Shown here one piece after another: positions 58,100 to 64,000 of a stretch of DNA of 64,000 bases; within the stretch, counting starts at the first letter, position 1; each line of letters starts with the position of its first letter. The notes under the pieces were generated by a model that was given only the letters and a program-made list of their open reading frames with translations, was not told where the DNA came from and searched no databases. The stretch is taken from assembly GCA_035507155.1 (NCBI GenBank), contig DATJOK010000126.1, positions 3,931-67,930 on the forward strand. Direction: 5' to 3'. The position numbers and the translations under genes are program-made. Source of the DNA: DASZHJ01 sp035507155. GTDB lineage: Bacteria; Pseudomonadota; Alphaproteobacteria; ATCC43930; CGMCC-115725.

Positions 58100-58759
58100 A
58101 TGCGCAGAATAGTCGTTTCAGCCTTCACCAGCCTCGACGGCATCATGCAGGCGCCGGGCGGCCCGCAGGAGGATCCGACCGGCGGCTTCACCTTCGGCGG
58201 CTGGACCTTCCCTCATTTCGACCCGGCGCTTGGCGGCGCCATGGGCGAGATCTTCGGCCGGCCCTTCGATCTCCTGCTCGGCCGAAAGACCTATGACATC
58301 TTCGCGGCGTATTGGCCATACGTTGCCGATCCCAACGACCCGATCGCCGGCCTCTTCAACAAGGTGACCAAATACGTGGCCTCGCGCTCGAGCCCGACGC
58401 TCGCCTGGCAGAACAGCCGTCTTCTCGGTCAGGACGCCGTCGCCGCGCTGAAGCAGCTCAAGAGCGCGGACGGCCCCGACCTCCTCGTCCAGGGCTCGAG
58501 CGACTTCCTGCAGACGCTGTGGCAGCACGATCTCGTCGACGAGCTCACCGTGCTGACCTTCCCGCTGCTGCTCGGCAAGGGCAAGCGCCTGTTCGGCGAC
58601 GGCGCGGCGCCAGCGGGGCTGAAGCTGGTCAAGTCGAAGTCCTACCCGACCGGGGTCATCGTCGCGACCTACCAGCCCGACGGTGCGGTCAAGACTGGCA
58701 GCTTCCCGCCCGTCGAGCCGAACGCTGCCGAGCTCGAACGGCGGCGCAATCTCACCTGA
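58100..58759 (+). CDS. Dihydrofolate reductase family protein (RibD C-terminal-like)
   Basis: A 219-residue protein of the RibD C-terminal/YwjB family. RRIVVSAFTSLDGIMQAPGG at the start, LLLGRKTYDIFAAYWP, and LVQGSSDFLQTLWQHDLVDELTVLTFPLLLGKGKRLFGDG are family marks. It is an NADPH-binding DHFR-like fold; the substrate is unknown, and true RibD function is unlikely without a deaminase domain. CAGGAG precedes the ATG by 7 nt. The C-terminal 20 residues (PVEPNAAELERRRN) are a polar tail seen in relatives. Confidence 0.85.
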   Translation: MRRIVVSAFTSLDGIMQAPGGPQEDPTGGFTFGGWTFPHFDPALGGAMGEIFGRPFDLLLGRKTYDIFAAYWPYVADPNDPIAGLFNKVTKYVASRSSPTLAWQNSRLLGQDAVAALKQLKSADGPDLLVQGSSDFLQTLWQHDLVDELTVLTFPLLLGKGKRLFGDGAAPAGLKLVKSKSYPTGVIVATYQPDGAVKTGSFPPVEPNAAELERRRNLT

Positions 58760-58798
58760 AGAGCGCGCGCGATCGCCGCAAGCGGGCGCCGGCCGGGG

Positions 58799-59425
58799 TC
58801 ACCTCGGCCGGTGGCGCGGCAGAAGATCTCGCGGAATCGCCTTCAGCCGGCTCCGCGAATTCCCCTGTCGGCGCGCCTCCGCTCGCGCCGACAGCCATGC
58901 CCGCGTCTCCTCGAGCACCTCGGCGGAGAGCGCGGGGTCGCTGCTGGCGCGCGCCAGGATCATCGCGCCCACCATCGCAGCCCAGCTGCCGATCGCCGCT
59001 TGCCGCTTTTGCGCGGGCGTGCGGCCCGGCGCAAGAGGGCTCAGCCGCTCGATCTGCTGCCGGACACCCGCCGTCATCTTCGCGCGGATGCCGTCCGTCT
59101 CTCGGATCGTCTCGGCGGCGAGCGCCGCGGTGGGGCAGCCGCGCGCCCGATTCTCGCGATGGGACCGCGAGAGATATCCCTCGATATAGGTCGCGAGATC
59201 GCTGAGCGGCCGCGCCGCAGTCCGCGTCAGCGCCTCGGCGAGCGCCGCCGCGGCAAGCTCGTCCTTGGAGCCGAAGTAGCCGTAGAAGCCGCCATGGGTG
59301 AGCCCGGCCGCCTGCATCACCTCGGCGACCGTGACCGCCGCGAAGCCCCGCTCCTTGAACAGGAGGCCGGCGGCCTCGAGGATCCGCTGGCGGTTCGCCG
59401 CCACCTGCTCCCTGCTCACTTTCAT
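58799..59425 (-). CDS. TetR-family transcriptional regulator
   Basis: A 208-residue TetR-type repressor. The HTH occupies residues 10-55 (RQRILEAAGLLFKERGFAAVTVAEVMQAAGLTHGGFYGYFGSKDELAAAAL). The ligand domain has a cysteine in ARGCPTAALAAE, a segment common in the subgroup near SDR genes. Start ATG 59425 has GGAGG 7 nt upstream. A 22-bp palindrome lies 29 bp before its start, in the gap to the divergent SDR gene, and is its probable operator. Confidence 0.88.
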   Translation of the reverse strand: MKVSREQVAANRQRILEAAGLLFKERGFAAVTVAEVMQAAGLTHGGFYGYFGSKDELAAAALAEALTRTAARPLSDLATYIEGYLSRSHRENRARGCPTAALAAETIRETDGIRAKMTAGVRQQIERLSPLAPGRTPAQKRQAAIGSWAAMVGAMILARASSDPALSAEVLEETRAWLSARAEARRQGNSRSRLKAIPRDLLPRHRPR

Positions 59426-59453
59426 GTGATCGCCTCCGAACCCCGTAGCCGAC

Positions 59454-59475
59454 AAACATGATCATCATCATGTTT
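59454..59475. promoter_or_regulatory. 22-bp operator palindrome between tetR and SDR genes
   Basis: AAACATGAT (59454-59462) and ATCATGTTT (59467-59475) are perfect 9-bp inverted repeats around CATC. It lies between the tetR start (59425) and the SDR start (59525), and its right arm overlaps the -35 box of the SDR promoter. Size and place are typical of a TetR-type operator. Confidence 0.7.
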
Positions 59476-59501
59476 ACTGTTACATGATGACTGTCATTAA
59501 T
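59473..59501 (+). promoter_or_regulatory. Candidate promoter for the SDR-NTF2-like genes
   Basis: TTTACT (59473-59478), 17 nt, ATTAAT (59496-59501), 24 nt before the ATG. The -35 overlaps the TetR palindrome, so repressor binding would block it. Confidence 0.5.
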
Positions 59502-59524
59502 AGGACAAGCAGGAGAATCGATCA

Positions 59525-60313
59525 ATGAGCGCGAAATCCACCGTCCTCATCACCGGCGCCTCCGCCGGCATCGGCGCGGTCTATGCCGACCGCTTCGCCC
59601 GCCGCGGCCACGACCTCGTGCTGGTGGCGCGAGACGGATCCCGCCTGAATGAGCTCGCCGCCCGCCTTCGCCACGAGGCAGGCGTCGAGGTCGACGCGCT
59701 GCGCGCCGACCTCATCGATGAGCAGGATCTCGGGCGCGTCGAGCAGCGGCTGCGCGATGACGGCCGCATCGGCATTCTCGTCAACAACGCCGGCGCTCTC
59801 CTGCGCGGCGATTTCCTCGGCCAGAGCGACGGCGAGATCGCCGGGCTGATCGCGCTCAACATCACTGCCCTCACCCGGCTCGCCCACGCGGCGGCATCGC
59901 GCTTCGCGGCCAAGGGCGGCGGCGCGATCATCAACCTGGGCTCGATCGTCGGGCTCGCCCCCGAGTACAAGCTCACGCTCTATGGCGCCACCAAGGCCTT
60001 CGTGCATTTCCTGACTCAGGGCCTGAATCTGGAGTTGGGCGCCAAGGGCGTCTATGTGCAGGCGGTGCTGCCCTCCGCCACGCGCACCGAGTTGTGGAAG
60101 CGCTCGGGGCGCGACGTCGATGCGCTGCCGGCGGCGGTGACGACCGAGGAGATGGTGGACGCCGCGCTCGTCGGCTTCGACCGGCACGAGACCGTGACGA
60201 TCCCGTCGCTCCCCGATGCCGAGCAGTGGGGCGCCTACGAGGCCGCTCGCGGCGCCATGGTGCCGAACCTCATGCAGAGCCATACCGCCGAGCGCTACCG
60301 CGCCGCGCGCTGA
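59525..60313 (+). CDS. Short-chain dehydrogenase/reductase under TetR control
   Basis: A 262-residue classical SDR. TGASAGIG at 10-17, ILVNNAGALLRG, the serine in NLGSIVGLAPEYK and the YGATK motif with catalytic Tyr/Lys are complete. The substrate is unknown. GGAG lies upstream of the ATG. Its last 34 codons (from DAEQWGAYEAARG) recur almost unchanged at 63219-63321 downstream of the encapsulin gene. The NTF2-like gene follows after 17 bp, and together they form a TetR-controlled unit. Confidence 0.88.
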   Translation: MSAKSTVLITGASAGIGAVYADRFARRGHDLVLVARDGSRLNELAARLRHEAGVEVDALRADLIDEQDLGRVEQRLRDDGRIGILVNNAGALLRGDFLGQSDGEIAGLIALNITALTRLAHAAASRFAAKGGGAIINLGSIVGLAPEYKLTLYGATKAFVHFLTQGLNLELGAKGVYVQAVLPSATRTELWKRSGRDVDALPAAVTTEEMVDAALVGFDRHETVTIPSLPDAEQWGAYEAARGAMVPNLMQSHTAERYRAAR

Positions 60314-60858
60314 CGCAGCAGAAAGTCACGATGATGAAGAGGATCCTGCTCCTGGCGGCCCTGGCAGCTCTCTCGATGGGCGCAGCGGCCGCCGCGCCGG
60401 CGCCCCACGGAGATCCGCTCGACGCCCGGACGCTCGACACCCTCCGCTCGCAGTTCGGCACGCTGATGGAGCTCGCGAACCGGCACGACCTCAAGGCGAT
60501 CCACCAGATGTTCTGGCAGTCGCCCTCGGCCCTGCTGGTCGCCAAGGGCGCCAGTCCCGCCGAGGGCAACTGGGCCGGCTACTGGGGCAACGAGGCGATC
60601 GACCGGAAGCTCCACGACATCGCCGTCTCGGGTCCCGTCGTGCTCGCGCCCGATCTCGGCAAGCTCAAGGTCGTGGGCCTGACCCGCGATCTCGCGGAAT
60701 CCTACGCGCCCGTCACCATCACCGTCTCCTACGCCGGCCAGGACGGCACACCCAAACCGTTCCTGATCATCATCGACTGGATCCGGGTGAGAAAGGAATG
60801 GAAGATCGCCTCGGAGATCATCCTGCCGGTGCCGCCGGCGCCCGCCGCCAAGGGTTAG
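60211..60858 (+). repeat. Left copy of a ~645-bp direct repeat (SDR 3' end plus NTF2-like gene)
   Basis: This stretch recurs at 63219-63863. The first 79 nt of the two copies are identical and the first 103 nt differ at only a few positions; the NTF2-like part is clearly homologous but more diverged. The repeat begins sharply inside the SDR gene and ends at the NTF2-like stop. Between the copies lie the ohr-like, DyP and encapsulin genes. Confidence 0.85.
60331..60858 (+). CDS. Secreted NTF2-like (SnoaL-type) protein
   Basis: A 175-residue protein with a signal peptide (residues 1-24: MMKRILLLAALAALSMG and Ala-rich cleavage region). The mature part has the NTF2/SnoaL cone fold pattern: LMELANRHDLKAIHQMFWQSPSALLVAKG, GYWGNEAIDRKLHDI, then VTITVSYAGQDGTPKPFLIIIDWIRVRKEWKIASEI. 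Function is unknown; it may bind a small ligand in the periplasm. A broken second copy lies at 63348-63863. The gene follows the SDR by 17 bp without a clear ribosome-binding site. Confidence 0.8.
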   Translation: MMKRILLLAALAALSMGAAAAAPAPHGDPLDARTLDTLRSQFGTLMELANRHDLKAIHQMFWQSPSALLVAKGASPAEGNWAGYWGNEAIDRKLHDIAVSGPVVLAPDLGKLKVVGLTRDLAESYAPVTITVSYAGQDGTPKPFLIIIDWIRVRKEWKIASEIILPVPPAPAAKG

Positions 60859-60902
60859 GCACGGACACGATCGGCGGCGACCGGTCCGAGCTTGCTGTCT
60901 TT

Positions 60903-61244
60903 ATGCGCGGATTGCGCGATCTCTTCCTCGACATCAAGCTGCCAGAGTCACACCCGGCCGCCGAGCAGCTGTTCGGCGCCGCCTGGTCGGCCTGCTTCAT
61001 CGGCGCGATCGAGGTCGCCGCCGTCCAGAAGAAGGTCAAGCTGCCGGCGACCCCGGAGATCGACGCCCTGATCGATCTGAACACCACTGGCGGCGCCAAC
61101 TTCTTCCTCCGGGCACACCTCAGCATCAAGGTGCCGGGGCTCGACAGGGAGGCGGCGCAGGCGCTGGTCGACGCGGCGCAGGGGATCTGCCCCTACTCCA
61201 AGGCGATCCACGGCAACATCGAGATGAAGACCACCCTGCTCTAA
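60903..61244 (+). CDS. ohr: Organic hydroperoxide resistance (Ohr-like) protein lacking its 5' end
   Basis: A 113-residue Ohr/OsmC-family protein; intact Ohr is about 140 residues. Both redox cysteines are present, in AAWSACFIGA and GICPYSKA, and GNIEMK ends the fold. Ohr homology (TIGGDRSELAVF) continues upstream of ATG 60903 in frame to about 60863, directly after the NTF2-like stop, but no start codon exists there. The original N-terminus thus seems to have been cut at the repeat boundary. From ATG 60903 about 30 residues would be missing, including the arginine loop region, so activity is doubtful. Confidence 0.7.
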   Translation: MRGLRDLFLDIKLPESHPAAEQLFGAAWSACFIGAIEVAAVQKKVKLPATPEIDALIDLNTTGGANFFLRAHLSIKVPGLDREAAQALVDAAQGICPYSKAIHGNIEMKTTLL

Positions 61245-61249
61245 ACCGC

Positions 61250-61266
61250 CCGGGTCCGGAACCCGG
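61250..61266 (+). terminator. Short stem-loop after the ohr-like gene
   Basis: CCGGGT (61250-61255) pairs with ACCCGG (61261-61266) around CCGGA, starting 5 nt after the ohr stop. No T-run follows, so it is at most a weak or Rho-assisted terminator ahead of the DyP-encapsulin pair. Confidence 0.3.
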
Positions 61267-61349
61267 CCTGCGGGTGCCATGCAAATTTGCTCTTCGCACC
61301 GGGCGGCGTCGAGATAGACTGTCGCGAGCAGAGCAGTCGGGAGCGACGA

Positions 61350-62411
61350 GTGCCATCCGAGAGTCCCCAGCCGATCGTCGCTCCGCTCACGCGCGCCGCC
61401 ATTTTCCTCGTCGTAACGGTGAATGCCGGAGCGGAATGCGACACCGCGGTGCGCGCGCTCTGCGGCGATCTCTCCGCGCTTCTGCGCTCCGTGGGGTTCC
61501 GAAACCCCGATGGCCGGCTGTCCTGCGTCATGGCGTTCGGCTCCGACGCGTGGGACCGGCTCTTCGGAGCGCCGAAGCCCGGGGAACTGCACCCGTTCCG
61601 GGAGATCAACGGCCGCCACCACGCCGTCGCGACGCCTGGCGATATCCTCTTTCACATCCGCTCCGCGCGCATGGATCTGTGCTTCGAGCTGGCAACGCAG
61701 ATCCTGTCGCGGCTCGACGGCGCCGTCTCCGTGGCAGACGAAGTGCACGGCTTCAAGTACTTCGACGATCGCGACCTGCTCGGCTTCGTCGATGGCACCG
61801 AGAATCCCGCGGACCAGGCGGCGATCGACGCCACCATCATCGGCGGCGAGGATGCGGCGTTTGCCGGCGGGAGCTACGTGATCGTCCAGAAGTATCTCCA
61901 TGACCTCAAGGCATGGAACAGGCTCCCGGTCGAGGCACAGGAGAAGATCATCGGCAGAACCAAGCTGTCCGACATCGAGCTGGACGACGCCGTGAAACCG
62001 AGCTCGGCGCACAACGCCCTGACCACGATCGTCGAGAACGGCGAGGAGCTGCAGATCCTGCGCGACAACATGCCGTTCGGCGAAGTGGGCAAGGGAGAGT
62101 TCGGCACCTATTTCATCGGCTACGCCCGGTCTCCGCGCAGGATCGAGCAGATGCTGGTGAACATGTTTGTCGGGAAGCCGCCCGGCAACTACGATCGGCT
62201 GCTGGACTTCAGCCGCGCTGTCACCGGCTCGCTGTTTTTCGTGCCTTCGGCTACGTTCCTTGAGACCGCCGCGGCCGGGACGCCAGCGTCGCCGGTCGCC
62301 GACCCGCCCCCGAGCGGCGCCGAGAGCGCGGCCAGATCGAAATCGCAATCGTCTCCGTCCGATGGCTCACTCGGCATCGGCTCACTGAAAAAAGAGGCAG
62401 GACGTGAATAA
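61350..62411 (+). CDS. DyP-type peroxidase, encapsulin cargo
   Basis: A 353-residue haem peroxidase. The distal aspartate D148 is in GFVDGTENP (145-153), R238 is the distal arginine and H221 in KPSSAHNAL the proximal haem ligand; GRTK (202-205) is also conserved. The catalytic fold ends near residue 306. A Pro/Ala/Ser-rich linker (about 307-336) leads to SDGSLGIGSLK (337-347), the encapsulin cargo-loading peptide. Start is GTG 61350 with GGGAG upstream. The encapsulin gene overlaps its last codons by 8 bp. Confidence 0.95.
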   Translation: MPSESPQPIVAPLTRAAIFLVVTVNAGAECDTAVRALCGDLSALLRSVGFRNPDGRLSCVMAFGSDAWDRLFGAPKPGELHPFREINGRHHAVATPGDILFHIRSARMDLCFELATQILSRLDGAVSVADEVHGFKYFDDRDLLGFVDGTENPADQAAIDATIIGGEDAAFAGGSYVIVQKYLHDLKAWNRLPVEAQEKIIGRTKLSDIELDDAVKPSSAHNALTTIVENGEELQILRDNMPFGEVGKGEFGTYFIGYARSPRRIEQMLVNMFVGKPPGNYDRLLDFSRAVTGSLFFVPSATFLETAAAGTPASPVADPPPSGAESAARSKSQSSPSDGSLGIGSLKKEAGRE

Positions 62412-63210
62412 TCTTCATCGGGAACTCGCCCCCATCTCCGACCTCGCTTGGGCTCAGATCGAGGAGGAGGCGTCTCGCACCCTGAAGCGCCATCTCGCGG
62501 CGCGGCGCGTCGTCGACGTGCAGGGGCCGAAGGGCACCGACTTCCCGGCGGTCGGCACCGGTCATCTGAAGCAGCTGGCATCGCCCGGCGACGGCATCCA
62601 GGCCGCGCAGCGCGAGACGCAGGCTCTGGTGGAGCTGCGCGTTCCCTTCGAGCTGGCGCGCCAGGCGATCGATGACGTGGAGCGCGGCGCGCTGGATTCG
62701 GACTGGTCGCCCCTGAAGGACGCGACGCGCAAGATCGCCTTCGCCGAGGATCGCGCTGTTTTCGAAGGCTACGCTCCGGCAGGGATCCAGGGGGTCGGTC
62801 CCGGCGCCAGCAACCCGGTACTGCCGCTCCCTGCCAATGCGCGCGGCTATCCCGAGACAGTTGCGCGGGCCGTCAGTCAGCTGCGCCTCGCCGGCGTCAA
62901 TGGCCCCTATACGCTGCTGCTCGGCGCGGACGCCTACACCGCCATTGGCGGCGCCAGCGACGACGGATACCCGATTCTGCGGCACGTCCAGCCTCTCGTG
63001 GATGGAGAGATCATCTGGGCGCCGGCGATCAAGGGAGGCCTGGTGCTGACCACGCGAGGCGGCGACTTCGCGCTGCACATCGGGCAGGACATCTCCATCG
63101 GCTACCTCGGCCACTCCGAGACCGCGGTCCGGCTGTACCTGCAGGAGACCTTCACCTTCCTGATGCTGACGGCGGAGGCCGCCGTGGTGCTGGCATCGCC
63201 GGGAAAATGA
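62404..63210 (+). CDS. Family-1 encapsulin shell protein
   Basis: A 268-residue HK97-fold shell protein that self-assembles into an icosahedral protein compartment. It opens NNLHRELAPISDLAWAQIEEEASRTLKRHLAARRVVDVQGPKG, standard for encapsulins, with LRVPFELARQAIDDVERGALDSDW and GPYTLLLGADAYTAI in the body and LYLQETFTFLMLTAEAAVVL at the end. Length equals that of 24-nm (T=1) encapsulins. It starts with GTG inside the DyP gene. An in-frame fragment of an SDR gene follows directly after its stop codon. Confidence 0.95.
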   Translation: MNNLHRELAPISDLAWAQIEEEASRTLKRHLAARRVVDVQGPKGTDFPAVGTGHLKQLASPGDGIQAAQRETQALVELRVPFELARQAIDDVERGALDSDWSPLKDATRKIAFAEDRAVFEGYAPAGIQGVGPGASNPVLPLPANARGYPETVARAVSQLRLAGVNGPYTLLLGADAYTAIGGASDDGYPILRHVQPLVDGEIIWAPAIKGGLVLTTRGGDFALHIGQDISIGYLGHSETAVRLYLQETFTFLMLTAEAAVVLASPGK

Positions 63211-63218
63211 ACGGAGCG

Positions 63219-63321
63219 CCCCGATGCCGAGCAGTGGGGCGCCTACGAGGCCGCTCGCGGCGCCATGGTGCCGAACCTCATGCAGAGCCATACCGCCAGG
63301 CGCTACCGCGCCGCCATCTGA
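63219..63321 (+). pseudogene. SDR 3'-end fragment (34 codons), right repeat
   Basis: A near-identical copy of the last 103 bp of the SDR gene at 59525-60313, encoding DAEQWGAYEAARGAMVPNLMQ and the end of that protein. It has no catalytic region and no start of its own. It is in the same frame as the encapsulin gene: only the TGA at 63208 and three codons separate the two. It marks the start of the right-hand direct repeat. Confidence 0.85.
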
Positions 63322-63347
63322 CACAGCAGGACCGAGGGAGATCGACC

Positions 63348-63863
63348 ATGAAGCTGCTCGCGGCGGCGCTGGCGCCGCTTTCCGCGTCCCGGCGGCCGCC
63401 GCGCCAGCGCCTCACAAGGATCCGCTCGACGCCCGGACGCTGGGCACGATCGGCGCGCGTTTCAGCGCGCTGATGGAGCTGGCGAACCGGCACGATCTGA
63501 GGGCGATCCATGAGATGTTCTGGCAGTCTCCCTCGGCCCTGCTGGTCGCCAAGAGCGCCGTTCCCGCCGATGGCAACCGGGCGGGCTACTGGGGCAATGA
63601 CGCGATCGACCGCAAGCTCCACGACATCGCCGCCTCCGGCCCGTGGTGCTCACCCCCGACCTCTCCCGGCTCAAGGTCGTGGGCTTGACCCGCGACCTCG
63701 CGGAATCCTACGCGCCGCTCCCATCACCGTGTCCTATGCCGGCCAGGACGGCACGCCGAAGCCGTTCCTGATGATCATCAACTGGATCAGGGTGAAGCGG
63801 CACTGGAAGATCGGCTCGGAGATCATCCTCCCGGTCCCGCCGACGCCGGCGGCCAAGGGATAG
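63348..63863 (+). pseudogene. Second NTF2-like gene, broken by three single-base deletions
   Basis: Homologous throughout to the intact gene at 60331-60858. Compared with it, one base is missing near 63386-63392, one near 63641-63643 and one near 63716-63722; each moves the frame by -1, so the final stretch and stop are back in the starting frame. Pieces that still match: LMELANRHDLRAIHEMFWQ, GYWGNDAIDRKLHDIAASGP and SYAGQDGTPKPFLMIINWIRV. A signal-peptide-like start (MKLLAAALAPL) remains. All three gaps fall in short C runs, so sequencing error is possible. The 137 bp after it hold nothing recognisable. Confidence 0.75.
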
Positions 63864-64000
63864 GAGACAAGACCGACGCCTGCCGCATGCACACTCATGC
63901 GACGAGTGAACAGCGTGGGCCTCCGATGCGATCGACTACTCGTTGGCCCCGCCAGTCTGCTCGTTGCTCGCGCGCACCGACTTGGATTCAGGTGATCGTT

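Larger units (their letters stand above)
63219..63863 (+). repeat. Right copy of the ~645-bp direct repeat
   Basis: Partner of 60211-60858, offset by 3008 bp at its left edge. The homology stops at the NTF2-like stop codon in both copies; the sequences beyond (63864 onward versus 60859 onward) are unrelated. It begins 9 nt after the encapsulin stop. Confidence 0.85.

Noticed and set aside
63224..63688. A 154-residue gene covering the right-hand repeat
   Set aside because: It joins an out-of-frame reading of the SDR fragment to the middle part of the broken NTF2-like gene; it is an artefact of the frameshifts.
59454..63863. A transposon or integron carrying the encapsulin genes
   Set aside because: No transposase, integrase, terminal inverted repeats or att-like sites were found; the flanking repeats contain ordinary gene sequence and fit homologous recombination better.

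Overview
The window is one continuous piece of a high-GC bacterial chromosome, dense with genes. It looks like an alphaproteobacterium, most likely in or near Rhodospirillales. The reasons are an HdaA-type DnaA paralogue, a tiny proteobacterial aa3-oxidase subunit IV, the order lptF-lptG-lptD-surA-pdxA-rsmA, PAS_5 and GYD proteins, and strong G/C third positions throughout. No tRNA, rRNA, CRISPR array, transposase or integrase was seen.

Positions 1-31762 are mostly conserved housekeeping genes. The left edge cuts ppk1, then sixA faces an hdaA / AI-2E exporter / CDP-alcohol transferase / DUF2066 operon. Next come purM-purN (purM lacks a normal start codon), a 40-aa oxidase subunit, ndk, holC and pepA. 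A glycosyltransferase-GtrA fusion and two large polytopic membrane proteins follow. The envelope operon lptF-lptG-lptD-surA-pdxA-rsmA has a -10 box so close to lptF that the mRNA may be leaderless. After it come panB, gmk and yicC, then the fatty-acid cluster fabD-fabG-acpP-fabF-mltG, and the ribosomal operon rpsF-rpsR-rplI.

Positions 31763-45510 are lineage-specific. They hold an OsmC protein divergent from an aldo/keto reductase, a cyclopropane-fatty-acid synthase facing an acyl-CoA ligase, and a 38-aa membrane peptide with a clean terminator. An OmpR-type two-component system runs towards a NarX/NarL-type one, and the latter is divergent from a TonB-dependent receptor with a 19-bp palindrome between them. 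Several small proteins and an orphan contractile-tail tube protein follow.

Positions 45511-59430 hold a GST and a phosphite dehydrogenase/LysR pair (ptxD-ptxE-like) divergent from a metallo-beta-lactamase-fold hydrolase. A three-subunit PaoABC-like molybdenum hydroxylase and ppk2 come next, then a quinone-oxidoreductase-like enzyme divergent from a LysR regulator. A MetE-family C-terminal stub, a flavin reductase, a RibD-like reductase and a TetR regulator close the region. Phosphorus genes recur: ppk1, ppk2 and ptxD.

Positions 59454-63863 are the most interesting. A TetR operator sits before an SDR gene and a secreted NTF2-like gene. An Ohr gene without its 5' end, a DyP peroxidase with a C-terminal encapsulin-loading peptide, and a family-1 encapsulin shell gene follow. 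This peroxidase-nanocompartment block is bracketed by ~645-bp direct repeats. Each repeat holds the SDR 3' end plus the NTF2-like gene, and the right-hand copy is broken by three frameshifts. The block's outer genes (ohr and the encapsulin gene) meet the repeats exactly at their ends, which suggests a recombination-generated, possibly excisable or amplifiable cassette.
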